Origin: Streptomyces sp. B21-105
GTDB taxonomy: Bacteria > Actinomycetota > Actinomycetes > Streptomycetales > Streptomycetaceae
Assembly: GCF_036898465.1 (NCBI RefSeq)
Contig: NZ_JARUMJ010000001.1
Location: forward strand, 1,426,001 to 1,490,000
Length of the DNA: 64,000 nt
Direction of reading: 5' to 3'
Part shown: one piece after another, positions 42,557 to 51,135 of the stretch
How the letters are laid out: the number at the start of each line of letters is the position of its first letter
Position numbering within the stretch: the stretch's first letter is position 1
Notes under the pieces: generated by a model
What the model saw: the letters and a program-made list of their open reading frames with translations, nothing else
What the model was told of the DNA's origin: nothing
The model's database searches: none
Translations under genes and position numbers: made by a program

Positions 42557-43429
42557 TCAGCCGATGCCGAACGCGCCCTCGGGCGGCTCGGGCGACGGGA
42601 CGGCGTCCTCGTCCCGCACCGGCTGCGCGTCCCCGATGAAGCGGCGCAGGCCGGGGCCGTGCTCGACGCGGGCCGGGAAGGCGTCGGAGGCCGTGCGGCG
42701 GGCCAGGGCCCTCACGTCGAGCGGACGGTGCGCGGCGGCGAGCACCGCGTTGCCGAACCGGCGGCCGCGCAGCACGGCCGGCTCGGCGATGAGCACCAGC
42801 TCCTCGAACACCGCCGCCAGGCTGGCGAGTTGGGAGCGCAGAAAGCCGAACGGCGCCGAGTCCGCGAGGTTCGCGAGGTAGACGCCGTCATCGCGCAGTA
42901 CGCGTCCGGCCTGCCGGGCGTAGGTCAGGGTCGTCAGCGCGGCGGGGACGCGCGAGCCGCCGAAGACGTCGGCGACGAGGACGTCGGCGCAGTCGTCCGG
43001 CGCCGCCTCCAGCCAGGCCCGCGCATCGGCGGCGTGCAGGGCGATGCCTGCCCCGGCCGGCAGGGGCAGGCACTCGGCGACCAGGGCCAGCAGGCCGTGG
43101 TCGAACTCGACGACGTCCTGCCGGGAGCCGGGCCGGGTCGCGGCGAGGTACCGGGGCAGGGTGAGCGCGCCGCCGCCGAGATGCAGCGCGTCCAGCCGCC
43201 GCCCCGGCTCGGCGACGGTGTCCAGGACGTGGCCGAGGCGGCGCGCGTACTCGAACTCCAGATGGGTCGGCTCGTCGAGGTCGACGTACGACTGCGGAGC
43301 GCCGTCGACCGTCAACAGCCAGGCCCGGTCCCGGTCGACGTCCGGCATCAGCTTGGCGACGCCGTGGTCGACGGCTCGGGTCACGGGTACGGGCTCGTCG
43401 TTCGCCCGGTGGTTCACCTGCTCGTTCAC
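42557..43429 (-). CDS. Spermidine-synthase-like methyltransferase-fold protein
   Basis: A 290-residue Rossmann-fold protein related to polyamine aminopropyltransferases: SYVDLDEPTHLEFEY, LHLGGGALTLPRYLA and VVEFDHGLLALV. A diamine-binding tail and the aspartates expected for putrescine binding are not obvious, so a true spermidine synthase activity is uncertain. GTG 43429 begins the NEQVNHR N terminus. Confidence 0.85.
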   Translation of the reverse strand: MNEQVNHRANDEPVPVTRAVDHGVAKLMPDVDRDRAWLLTVDGAPQSYVDLDEPTHLEFEYARRLGHVLDTVAEPGRRLDALHLGGGALTLPRYLAATRPGSRQDVVEFDHGLLALVAECLPLPAGAGIALHAADARAWLEAAPDDCADVLVADVFGGSRVPAALTTLTYARQAGRVLRDDGVYLANLADSAPFGFLRSQLASLAAVFEELVLIAEPAVLRGRRFGNAVLAAAHRPLDVRALARRTASDAFPARVEHGPGLRRFIGDAQPVRDEDAVPSPEPPEGAFGIG

Positions 43430-43670
43430 GGCCCCATTGTGCCGGGGCGACCACGGCGCGCCTCCGCGGTCCCCCTCCGCGCCCGCCCGACCACGGCACA
43501 CGTCCACGGTCTCCCGACTCGCCGCCCGACCACGCGCACGTCTACGCTCCCCCATCGCGCCCGGCGGGCCGCGGCGCGCGTCCACGCCACACGTCCGCGG
43601 CCCACCCGGGCCGGGCGGGCCGCGGCGCGCGTCCACGCGTCCACGGGTCCGCCCGGCGCGTGGGCCGTGC
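43430..43670. repeat. GC-rich intergenic repeats
   Basis: No gene. A 24-bp direct repeat (GCGGGCCGCGGCGCGCGTCC then ACGC) occurs at 43564-43587 and 43615-43638 amid related CGCGTCCACG units. It probably separates the two leftward genes with repetitive structure; function unknown. Confidence 0.55.
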
Positions 43671-44840
43671 TCACAGGACGGCTGTCACCGTGCCCGCCGC
43701 GACCGTCCGCCCGCCCTCGCGGACGGCGAAGCCGAGCCCCGGCTCCAACGGGACCTCCCGGCCCAGTTCGACGGTCATGGCGACCCGCTCACCGGGCCGC
43801 GCCACGGCGGTCTCCCCCAGGTCCACGTCGCCGACGACGTCCGCCGTGCGGATGTAGAACTGCGGCCGGTAGCCGGTCGAGAGGGGCGTGGCACGGCCGC
43901 CCTCCCGCGTCGACAGCACGTACACCTCGGCGGAGAACCGGCGGCGGGGCGTCACACTGCCGGGGGCGGCCACCACGTGCCCCCGGCGCACCGCGTCGCG
44001 CGGCACACCGCGCAGCAGCAGCGCGACGCTGTCGCCGGCCTGCGCCTCGTCCATGGGCTTGCCGAACGTCTCCAGACCCGTCACCACGGTGTCGACGGCC
44101 GCGCCGAGCACCTCGACCCGGTCGCCGACCCGCACGGTGCCCCGTTCCACCGCCCCGGTGACGACGGTCCCGCGGCCGGTGATCGTGAGCACGTTCTCCA
44201 CGGGCAGCAGGAACGGCGCGTCGAGATACCGCTCGGGCAGCGGCACGTAGGTGTCCACCGCGTCGAGCAGCGCGTCGACCGACGCCGTCCACCGCGGGTC
44301 GCCCGCCAGCGCCTTCAGCCCCGACACCCGGACGACGGGCGCGGCGTCGCCGCCGTAGCCGTGCTCGGTGAGCAGGTCGCGGACCTCCAGTTCGACGAGG
44401 TCGATGAGCTCCGCGTCCCCTGCGTCGGCCTTGTTGAGCGCGACCACGATGTGGTCGACGCCCACCTGCCGGGCGAGCAGGACGTGTTCGGCGGTCTGCG
44501 GCATGATCCCGTCGAGCGCGGAGACGACGAGGATCGCCCCGTCGAGCTGCGCGGCTCCGGTGACCATGTTCTTGACGTAGTCGGCGTGACCCGGCATGTC
44601 GACGTGCGCGTAGTGCCGGGTGTCGGTCTCGTACTCGACGTGCGCGATGTTGATGGTGATGCCGCGCGCGGCCTCCTCCGGGGCGCGGTCGATGCGGTCG
44701 AACGGCACGAAGGCGCCGGTCCCGCGGTCGGCGAGGACCTTGGTGATGGCCGCGGTCAGGGTGGTCTTGCCGTGGTCGACGTGACCCATGGTGCCGATGT
44801 TGAGGTGCGGCTTGGTCCGCACGTAGGCGGTCTTGGGCAT
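43671..44840 (-). CDS. tuf3: Divergent elongation factor Tu (EF-Tu3)
   Basis: A 389-residue EF-Tu paralogue: GHVDHGKT P-loop, [14 protein letters not shown] switch I, and NKAD and SGLKAL guanine-specificity motifs. The usual DCPGH switch-II motif is DMPGH here. It is clearly divergent from housekeeping Streptomyces EF-Tu1 and resembles Tuf3 proteins. It starts [19 protein letters not shown]. There is no adjacent fusA or rps gene, so it is an isolated copy. tuf3 genes are known to be weakly expressed and stress-linked. A leader stem-loop lies upstream. Confidence 0.93.
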   Translation of the reverse strand: MPKTAYVRTKPHLNIGTMGHVDHGKTTLTAAITKVLADRGTGAFVPFDRIDRAPEEAARGITINIAHVEYETDTRHYAHVDMPGHADYVKNMVTGAAQLDGAILVVSALDGIMPQTAEHVLLARQVGVDHIVVALNKADAGDAELIDLVELEVRDLLTEHGYGGDAAPVVRVSGLKALAGDPRWTASVDALLDAVDTYVPLPERYLDAPFLLPVENVLTITGRGTVVTGAVERGTVRVGDRVEVLGAAVDTVVTGLETFGKPMDEAQAGDSVALLLRGVPRDAVRRGHVVAAPGSVTPRRRFSAEVYVLSTREGGRATPLSTGYRPQFYIRTADVVGDVDLGETAVARPGERVAMTVELGREVPLEPGLGFAVREGGRTVAAGTVTAVL

Positions 44841-45180
44841 GGCTGTACCTCGAAGCGTGTCCGTAGGAGTTCCAGAGGAACGCGGACCCCGGGTTACTTC
44901 CCGACCCTCCCCCTGCGGGGTCCGCCGGACGATCCGGAGAGGGTCAGCTTCGGGCGCCGTCGACAGCGGCCGGGAAAGGCGGGACGGCAGCCTTCGGGGC
45001 ATCCGCGACGGCGGACGCTGCGAGGAGGAAGGCGTACCGGAACATGTCGTCGATCATCGCGGACGGCTCGTTCGGTGTCGAAGGGTTTTCGGCGGGCCCC
45101 GGTGGGACCACCCTCGATCGCCGCCCGTCAGCCGGCCTTCAGCGGCCGCCCTCAGCGCTCAGGCAGCGCTCGGTCAGCCT
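44841..45180 (-). promoter_or_regulatory. Leader/intergenic region of tuf3
   Basis: Between divergently placed ends of tuf3 and the AlkD-like gene. It holds a 9-bp inverted repeat GCGGACCCC / GGGGTCCGC (44882-44890, 44917-44925) 41-85 nt before the tuf3 start. The arm spacing would make a long-loop stem or an operator. No gene is evident. Confidence 0.45.
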
Positions 45181-45942
45181 TCAGCCGGCAGGGACGTCGC
45201 CGATGTTCTTCAGCGCCTCGCGCACGCTCAGCGGCGCGAACCTGCCCCGCTCGCGGGCCAGGAAGGCGCGGACGGCCTCCGGGCCGGTCTTGGCGTACTC
45301 CCGCAGGCTCCAGCCGATGGCCTTGCGGACGAAGAAGTCGGGGTGCCCGGACTGGCGCAGACAGTACGCGAACAGACGGTCCGCGTCCGTGCGGTCCTTG
45401 TAGGTCAGCTGGTGGAGCAGGGCGGTCCGGGCGACCCACAGGTCCTCGTCGGCGATCCAGGCGTCCATGTCGGCGGTGAGCCGGTGATCGGCCGCGACGA
45501 GGGCGCCGACCACATGGGCGGCGAGCAGGTCCACCGTGTCCCACCAGGACGTCGTGGCGACGAGCCGGCGGGCCGTCGGCAGAAAGGCGGAGGACAGGCG
45601 TCCCGCGTGCCGGCGCAGGTAGTCGACGGCGAAGTAGTGGTACTCGCGCTGCGGCAGCGCCCAGCAGCGCAGGGCGATCGCCGCGCAGTCGTCCTCGCCG
45701 GGGCGCGGGGTGCCCGCCAGGACCGTGCGGGACAGGGCCCGCCGGTCGGGTGTGGGCAGGCCCAGGAACGGGGCGACGTCCTTCATGTACGCGCGCATCG
45801 CCGCCGCCCGGGCGGGGTCCGCCGCGGCGCCGTAGACGGTCGTCAGCCGCTCCAGCACAGTGTCGGCGAGATCACTGTCCGGCACGCCGGGAGCGCCCGC
45901 GCTTGTGACGGTCATGAAACGCACCATACGGCGATCACCCAT
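45181..45942 (-). CDS. DNA alkylation repair protein (AlkD/HEAT-repeat family)
   Basis: A 244-253-residue all-helical protein with AlkD-type HEAT repeats (SWWDTVDLLAAHVVGALV, FFVRKAIGWSLREYAKTGPE). Members excise N3/N7-alkylated bases. Trp and Asp in SWWDTVD fit the catalytic groove. Start ambiguous: ATG 45942 (GGAG is too close), 45927 or 45915; the conserved fold begins later. Divergent from a TVP38-type gene ~23 bp away. Confidence 0.85.
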   Translation of the reverse strand: MGDRRMVRFMTVTSAGAPGVPDSDLADTVLERLTTVYGAAADPARAAAMRAYMKDVAPFLGLPTPDRRALSRTVLAGTPRPGEDDCAAIALRCWALPQREYHYFAVDYLRRHAGRLSSAFLPTARRLVATTSWWDTVDLLAAHVVGALVAADHRLTADMDAWIADEDLWVARTALLHQLTYKDRTDADRLFAYCLRQSGHPDFFVRKAIGWSLREYAKTGPEAVRAFLARERGRFAPLSVREALKNIGDVPAG

Positions 45943-45964
45943 CTCCTTCGGCTACTGTCGCTGG

Positions 45965-46813
45965 ATGCTCGATGCCACCACCCGCTCTGGCGGCACCGCC
46001 ACGGCCCCTCCCCGGGCCATCGCCCCGGAGCTCGCCGTCCCCGCCGCCCCCGCCGTCCCGCCCATCGTCACGGGTGTCGTCACGCCCGCCGTCCCACCCG
46101 TCGTCGCCCGCGTCACGGCTCAGGTGCCCGTGTCCGGCCGTTTCGCCGCGCGCTGCACGGCAGTGCTGCTCTCGCCCTGGTCCCGCCTCGCTCTGCTGGT
46201 CGCGCTGCTCGTCGCGGCCGCCACGAGCGTGCTGCTCTTCGAGCCGCAGAGACTGCTCGCGGACGGCTGGCCGCCGCAGTTGGGCGGTCCCTCGGCGGCC
46301 GTGGTCTTCGCGGTGGCGTACGGGCTGTGCACGGTGGCGTTCGTGCCGAAACCGCTGCTGAACCTGGCCGCGGGCGCGCTGTTCGGCTCGCAGTGGGGCC
46401 TCGCGGCGGCGCTGGCGGGCACGGTGCTGGGGGCCGGCACGGCCTTCGGACTGGGCCGCCTGCTGGGTCAGGAAGCCCTGCGGACGCTGCTGCGCGGACG
46501 GCTGCTCACAGCGGCGGACGGGCAGCTCAGCCGGCACGGCCTGCGCTCGATGCTGGCGGCCCGACTGTTTCCCGGAGTGCCGTTCGCGGCCGCCAACTAC
46601 TGCGCCGCCATCTCGCGGATGAGCTGGCCGTCCTTCCTGATCGCGACCGCGCTCGGCTCGGTCCCGAACACCGCCGCGTACGTCGTGGCCGGGGCCCGCG
46701 CCTCCTCCCCCACCTCACCGGCCTTCCTGATCGCCCTGGGCTGCATCGCCCTGCCGGCGCTCGGCGGCGCGGCGGTCGCCTGGCGCAAGCGGCACCACCT
46801 GCGCCGCGCCTGA
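45965..46813 (+). CDS. TVP38/TMEM64-family (VTT domain) membrane protein
   Basis: 282 residues with ~60 low-complexity Pro/Ala residues, then ~6 hydrophobic helices. FVPKPLLNLAAGALFGSQWG and RLFPGVPFAAANYCAAIS are VTT-domain motifs. It may act in lipid scrambling or membrane homeostasis, like DedA proteins. ATG 45965 sits close to a TACTGT -10-like box at 45953-45958, suggesting leaderless expression. Confidence 0.86.
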   Translation: MLDATTRSGGTATAPPRAIAPELAVPAAPAVPPIVTGVVTPAVPPVVARVTAQVPVSGRFAARCTAVLLSPWSRLALLVALLVAAATSVLLFEPQRLLADGWPPQLGGPSAAVVFAVAYGLCTVAFVPKPLLNLAAGALFGSQWGLAAALAGTVLGAGTAFGLGRLLGQEALRTLLRGRLLTAADGQLSRHGLRSMLAARLFPGVPFAAANYCAAISRMSWPSFLIATALGSVPNTAAYVVAGARASSPTSPAFLIALGCIALPALGGAAVAWRKRHHLRRA

Positions 46814-46874
46814 CCGGTTGACCGGGTGACCGCCTGCGCGACCGCGACGCCGCCGGGAGATCCCGGCTACCCCC

Positions 46875-47804
46875 TCACCAGGGATGCTCCTCGAGGTACT
46901 TGGCGATCTCCGGCCGCTCCCAGGCGCCGTCGGCGACGACGACGCGATAGCGGCGCGTGAGCGTATCGCCGGGGGCGAGCTCCAGTTCCTCGAAGAACGC
47001 CCAGGACGGGGCGATGCCCGCGAAGGGCTCGTTACGGACGAACCAGTGGGCGGGGTGCGCGCCGCGGGCGCCGTCGTGATCGTTCTCGGGGGCGTGCGCG
47101 AAGACGACGGTGGCGTGGCCGTCGGTGCCGTCGTGTTCGCCGGACAGGGCGAGCCAGGGGCTCTGCGAGGCCATCAGCCCCGGCCCTTCCCCGTGCGGGC
47201 CGATGATCCGGCCGTCCCGGAAGGCACGCGGGCCGCGCCAGAACAGGCCCGTGTAGCCGGCCATCTCCCGCCCCGCGGTGGTCGGGCTGCCGAAGCGCAG
47301 CGGCTCCTCCCGGCGGTTGACGACGGCGCTCGTCCAGGTCAGTGCCCAGGAGCCGGAGGCGCGGTCGACGTCGTGCACCTCGATCCGGCGCGACTCCTGC
47401 GCCCACAGCTCGCCGCTGTGCGGCCGCCAGTCCAGGCGCTCGGCGATCACGACCCGGCCGTCCCCGACGGCGACCTCGTCGAAGCCCGTGTGCGTCATCG
47501 AGCCGACCCGCTCGGGCAGCTCGAGATAGCCGTCGCCGTGGACATAGGAGTTGCCGCCCCACAGGTTGGCCCCGGAGAGATGGGAGGCGGTCAGCGACAG
47601 TCCCTTGTGCCAGCGGTGGTCGTTCGGGCGGTAGTCGGTGACGACGTCGCCGGCCAGGGTCCGCATCGGGTGGATGTACGGCTTCGGCGCTTCCCACGCG
47701 GCCTCCGGCCGGTAGACGTAGGCGAGCAGTTCCACGCCGGTGGCCGCGTCCGTCACCGTGACGCGGTCGCCGTGCGCGTGCACGAGCCGCAGCTCCCCGG
47801 TCAT
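46875..47804 (-). CDS. PmoA/DUF6807-family protein
   Basis: A 309-residue protein typical of sugar-catabolic operons: KPYIHPMRTLAGDVVTDYRPNDHRWHKGL and GREMAGYTGLFWRGPR. It is coupled to the Gfo/Idh oxidoreductase by a 4-bp overlap. The family probably handles a carbohydrate or aldonic acid; no activity is established. Confidence 0.88.
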   Translation of the reverse strand: MTGELRLVHAHGDRVTVTDAATGVELLAYVYRPEAAWEAPKPYIHPMRTLAGDVVTDYRPNDHRWHKGLSLTASHLSGANLWGGNSYVHGDGYLELPERVGSMTHTGFDEVAVGDGRVVIAERLDWRPHSGELWAQESRRIEVHDVDRASGSWALTWTSAVVNRREEPLRFGSPTTAGREMAGYTGLFWRGPRAFRDGRIIGPHGEGPGLMASQSPWLALSGEHDGTDGHATVVFAHAPENDHDGARGAHPAHWFVRNEPFAGIAPSWAFFEELELAPGDTLTRRYRVVVADGAWERPEIAKYLEEHPW

Positions 47805-49003
47805 GCGGGCACCTCCGCCTGCGCCGGGTCCGGGGCGGCGCCCGTACCCGTACCCGTGTCCGTACCCGTACCGGGTGCCCAGCCCGGGGCGCCGCCGTGC
47901 AGCGCCGTGTAATAGGGGTCGCCGGGCCCGATCTCGCCTCTGCGCACGGTCGTGTCGGTGAACGCCGACTTGTACAGCGCCGTGACCAGTTCGAGGCTGG
48001 TGCGCCCGTCGGCTCCGCTGCTGCGCGGCCGGCGGCCCGCCCGCATGCTCGCGACCAGCTCCCGCAGCTGCGCGAGGTGCGAACTGGGGACGTCCGCCCC
48101 GAAGTCCTGCCAGACCGCGGCCTCGTCGTCCGGCACGCCGGGGGCGGGGGTGACGCGCCAGTCGGCGTTGGAGTGACCGTAGAGGTGGGTGAGCTCGACG
48201 GTTGCACGCTCGCAGTCGACGCGGATGCGGCTGACCTCGTCGGGGCTCAGGACGCTGTTGACGACCGTGGCCAGGGCGCCGCTCTCGAAGCGGACCAGCG
48301 CCGTGGAGACGTCCTCCGTCTCCACGGCGTGCACGAGCCGGCCGGCCATCGCGCGCACCTCGCTCCACGGGCCGAGGAGGTCGAGCAGGAGGTCCATCTG
48401 GTGGATGCCGTGGCCCATGGCCGGGCCGCCGCCCTCGGTCTGCCAGCGCCCCCGCCAGGGCACGGCGTAGTACGCGGTGTCGCGGTACCAGGTGGTCTGG
48501 CAGTGCGCGACGAGCGGCCGTCCGAGGGCCTGCTCGGCGAGCAGCCGCCGCACGTGCCGCGTCCCCGAGCCGAAGCGGTGCTGGAAGACGATCGACGAGT
48601 ACGGGCCGCCGTGCGTGCCTTCCTCCGCCTCCACCGCCGCGTAGTCGGCAAGGGTCGGCACGGGCGGCTTCTCGCACCACACCCAGGCGCCCGCCCGTAG
48701 CGCGGCCACGCTCTGCTCGCGGTGCAAGGTCGGCGGGGTGCAGATGGTCACGAGGTCGGGGCGCTGCTCCGCCAGCATCCGCTCCAGATCGGTGTAGGCG
48801 TGCGGGACGCCGCCGTCGTCGCAGAAGGCCTGGACCGCGCTGGCATCGATGTCAACGGCCGCCACGACCTCGGTCTCGCCCTCGGCGGCAAGCTGCTGGA
48901 GGGCGGACAGATGGGAACCGCGGCCGATGGCGCCGGCGCCGACGACGGCGGCCCGGATACGGCGGCCGTCGAGCGGGATCCGTGGCGGAGTGGAGGGGGA
49001 CAT
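47801..49003 (-). CDS. Gfo/Idh/MocA-family oxidoreductase
   Basis: A 400-residue NAD(P)-dependent oxidoreductase. The Rossmann GxGxxG is in VVGAGAIGRGSHL and the catalytic EKP motif is in VWCEKPP near residue 118. It presumably oxidises a sugar or inositol derivative. The C-terminal 20 residues contain a GTDTGTGTGAAP repeat. First gene of a two-gene operon with PmoA, preceded by a LacI-type operator. Confidence 0.9.
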   Translation of the reverse strand: MSPSTPPRIPLDGRRIRAAVVGAGAIGRGSHLSALQQLAAEGETEVVAAVDIDASAVQAFCDDGGVPHAYTDLERMLAEQRPDLVTICTPPTLHREQSVAALRAGAWVWCEKPPVPTLADYAAVEAEEGTHGGPYSSIVFQHRFGSGTRHVRRLLAEQALGRPLVAHCQTTWYRDTAYYAVPWRGRWQTEGGGPAMGHGIHQMDLLLDLLGPWSEVRAMAGRLVHAVETEDVSTALVRFESGALATVVNSVLSPDEVSRIRVDCERATVELTHLYGHSNADWRVTPAPGVPDDEAAVWQDFGADVPSSHLAQLRELVASMRAGRRPRSSGADGRTSLELVTALYKSAFTDTTVRRGEIGPGDPYYTALHGGAPGWAPGTGTDTGTGTGAAPDPAQAEVPA

Positions 49004-49087
49004 GGACGTGATCAGCACTCCTGTGACGTGCGGCCGTTCAGCCGGGCGGGCCAGCGACGAGCGGGAAGCGGGCAGTACACGTGCACA

Positions 49088-49099
49088 GCAAGCGCTTTC
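49088..49099. promoter_or_regulatory. LacI-family operator upstream of the Gfo/Idh-PmoA pair
   Basis: GCAAGCGCTTTC contains the palindromic AAGCGCTT core typical of LacI-family sites. It lies ~85 bp upstream of the oxidoreductase start. Confidence 0.5.
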
Positions 49100-49441
49100 C
49101 CGTCCGCAGCAACGTATGCGGCGGCCGGGCGGCCGGTCAACCATGCGAACCCCGTCCCGGCGGCGGTCCGAGGCGGGACGGGCCGGCATGGACGGCAGGA
49201 GCGGCGCCCCCGGACCACAGTCGCCCACGTCACCCGTATCACCCGGATCGCTCGCATCACCCGCATCACCCCCTTCGCCCGCAACGCTCGCATCACCCGC
49301 AACGCCCCTTCGCCCGCGAAACCCCTGTGAACGAGGCGGCACACGGGACCGCTACGCTTCCTTTGCACAGTCTTGAACCAACGGTCACGGCGGCCCGCCG
49401 CCGCCGCCTCTCTCCGATCGGCACTTGGACTCCGTAACCTC
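49100..49441. other. Intergenic region with short repeats
   Basis: No gene detected. From about 49228 to 49315 there are clustered CGCATCACCC-type units (CGCATCACCC, ATCACCCGGATC, CGCATCACCCGCA). They lie between the LacI-type operator and the uppP start; promoters for both directions should be here. Confidence 0.45.
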
Positions 49442-50317
49442 ATGTCTTGGTTTGAATCCCTCGTCCTCGGACTCGTCCAGGGGCTGACCGAGTTCCTCCC
49501 CGTCTCCTCCAGCGCGCACCTGCGGCTGACCGCGGCGTTCTCCGGCTGGAAGGACCCCGGCGCCGCCTTCACCGCGATCACGCAGATCGGCACGGAAGCC
49601 GCGGTACTCATCTACTTCCGCAAGGACATCGGCCGGATCATCGCGGCGTGGAGCCGGTCGCTGTTCGACAAGACGATGCGCAGGGACCACGACGCCCAGA
49701 TGGGCTGGCTGGTGATCGTCGGCTCGATCCCGATCGGCGTCCTGGGCGTGACCTTGAAGGACCAGATCGAGGGTCCGTTCCGCGACCTGCGGATCACCGC
49801 CACCATGCTCGTCGTCGTCGGCATCGTGATCGGCGTCGCCGACCGTCTCGCGGCCCGGGACGAGACGGGCGGCAAACACCGCGCGCCCAAGCAGCGCAAG
49901 ACCCTGGAGGATCTGGGCGTCAAGGACGGCCTGATCTTCGGCCTCTGCCAGGCCTGCGCGCTGATCCCCGGCGTCTCGCGTTCCGGCGCCACCATCAGCG
50001 GCGGCCTGTTCATGGGCTACAAGCGCGAGGCCGCGGCGCGCTACTCGTTCCTGCTGGCCATCCCGGCCGTGCTGGCCTCCGGGGTCTTCGAGACGAAGGA
50101 CGCGCTGGAGGGCGGCCATGTGGCGTGGGGGCCGACGCTGTTCGCTACCGTGATCGCCTTCGCGACGGGCTACGCGGTCATCGCCTGGTTCATGAAGTTC
50201 ATCTCGACCAAGAGCTTCATGCCGTTCGTGTACTACCGCGTGATCCTCGGTGTGGTGGTGATTGTGCTGGTCAGCATGGGTGCGCTGAGCCCGCACGCGG
50301 GCGAATCCGGCGGCTGA
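49442..50317 (+). CDS. uppP: Undecaprenyl-diphosphate phosphatase
   Basis: A 291-residue polytopic membrane enzyme that recycles undecaprenyl pyrophosphate for peptidoglycan and glycan synthesis. The signature motifs are [14 protein letters not shown] near residue 14 and PGVSRSGAT near residue 178. ATG 49442 begins the canonical [15 protein letters not shown] terminus. Conferring bacitracin tolerance is a family trait. Confidence 0.97.
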   Translation: MSWFESLVLGLVQGLTEFLPVSSSAHLRLTAAFSGWKDPGAAFTAITQIGTEAAVLIYFRKDIGRIIAAWSRSLFDKTMRRDHDAQMGWLVIVGSIPIGVLGVTLKDQIEGPFRDLRITATMLVVVGIVIGVADRLAARDETGGKHRAPKQRKTLEDLGVKDGLIFGLCQACALIPGVSRSGATISGGLFMGYKREAAARYSFLLAIPAVLASGVFETKDALEGGHVAWGPTLFATVIAFATGYAVIAWFMKFISTKSFMPFVYYRVILGVVVIVLVSMGALSPHAGESGG

Positions 50318-50382
50318 ACCAGGGCCGCGCAGGTAGCGCTGTCTAGCATTTCCTAGCGCCTGATTGCAGCACCACGCCATGA

Positions 50383-50682
50383 TCATCTCCCACTTGTCTC
50401 CCACCTGGGAGGCGGGATACGCCCTCTTAGGGCGTGTGCGTCCGCAAAGCTGAGATGAAACGGAATGGCCCGCACGGCAAGCCGTGCGGGCCATTCCGTA
50501 CAGAGGGTAAAGCGGGTCAGCTGAGGTTCATGTCCGGCCCAGGCCGCGACCCTCGCCACGAGGAAACGCAGCCGCTCATCCACCGTGTCCCAGGCATCGC
50601 CGGTGAGGGCGTCCAGCGCTGCGGCGGCTGCGAGGATGAGCCGGCCGAGGCGCGCTTCCACGTCCTCCCACGTGTGCGTCAC
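50383..50682 (-). CDS. Short hypothetical protein, uncertain boundaries
   Basis: A ~99-residue frame (GTG 50682; longer start TTG 50742) with an Ala/Leu-rich helix and VDERLRFLVARVAAWAG. A 19-bp perfect hairpin (50460-50499) lies inside its C-terminal half, which argues the native stop was lost or the frame is partly spurious. Not recognised. Confidence 0.4.
   Translation of the reverse strand: MTHTWEDVEARLGRLILAAAAALDALTGDAWDTVDERLRFLVARVAAWAGHEPQLTRFTLCTEWPARLAVRAIPFHLSFADAHALRGRIPPPRWETSGR
50460..50499. terminator. Strong hairpin in accessory boundary region
   Basis: A perfect 19-bp stem (ACGGAATGGCCCGCACGGC and its complement) with a 2-nt centre. It lies 142 bp after uppP and inside a doubtful minus frame. 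Probably a terminator near the edge of the accessory region. Confidence 0.75.
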
Positions 50683-50741
50683 CTTGACTGCCTCACCGTG
50701 CGGACCCGTGCCCAGTGCCCCGTATACGGCGATGGCTGTCA

Positions 50742-50880
50742 ATGTCCGAAGTCGTCTGCACGGGTGACCAGCGCGTTCGTAGTCGAGTGCACGGGAAGTT
50801 CGGACGAGCGCGACCGTCGCCGACCTCAGCCGACGCGCGTGCAGAGGACTTCGGACATCAGTGCAGACGACTACGGAATC
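50742..50880. repeat. Cluster of four 20-nt repeats
   Basis: Consensus about GTGCAGACGACTTCGGACAT. Copies: inverted at 50742-50761, direct at 50787-50806 (degenerate), 50839-50858 (one mismatch to the inverted copy) and 50861-50880 (3' half degenerate). The regular 20-nt length and mixed orientation suggest operator or iteron-like sites near the HTH-protease gene. Confidence 0.55.
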
Positions 50881-51135
50881 CGACAGTTCGTCAAGCAGGC
50901 CGGGCTGATCGAGTGGCGCGGTGGCGGATCAGAGGTGTGGGAGCACTGAATCGGTCCGCCAAGCCGAGACAGGCATGCCACTGTGCGAGTGACAGCCTGA
51001 CGAAACACCTCTTGCGCCCCTGGCGTCCCACATGGTCTTGAGCTGCAGTTTTTACGCTAGACGCCGATCGTTTTATGCAGGTGAGAGCCGCCGCAGCCTG
51101 TTTCGATTTTCGAAAAATCCGGGTACCCTGGAAGC
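50881..51135. other. Region between repeats and the HTH-protease gene
   Basis: A short plus-strand frame ending at 50949 reads ADDYGIRQFVKQAGLIEWRGGGSEVWEH and could be the tail of a lost gene. Otherwise nothing is seen until the promoter-like area at 51101-51129. Confidence 0.4.
51101..51129 (+). promoter_or_regulatory. Promoter/operator of the HTH-protease gene
   Basis: A perfect 10-bp palindrome TTTTCGAAAA (51107-51116) overlaps the likely -35 area. TACCCT (51124-51129) is a -10 box six nt before ATG 51136, so transcription may be leaderless. The palindrome is a plausible autorepression site for the XRE protein. Confidence 0.45.

Noticed and set aside
50330..50382. Possible tRNA or att site after uppP (CTAGCATTTCCTAG)
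   Set aside because: No cloverleaf or anticodon arm; only a short palindromic stretch, with no second att copy found.
50742..50880. CRISPR array
   Set aside because: Copies are in mixed orientation with uneven spacing and one overlaps another's flank; no cas genes.
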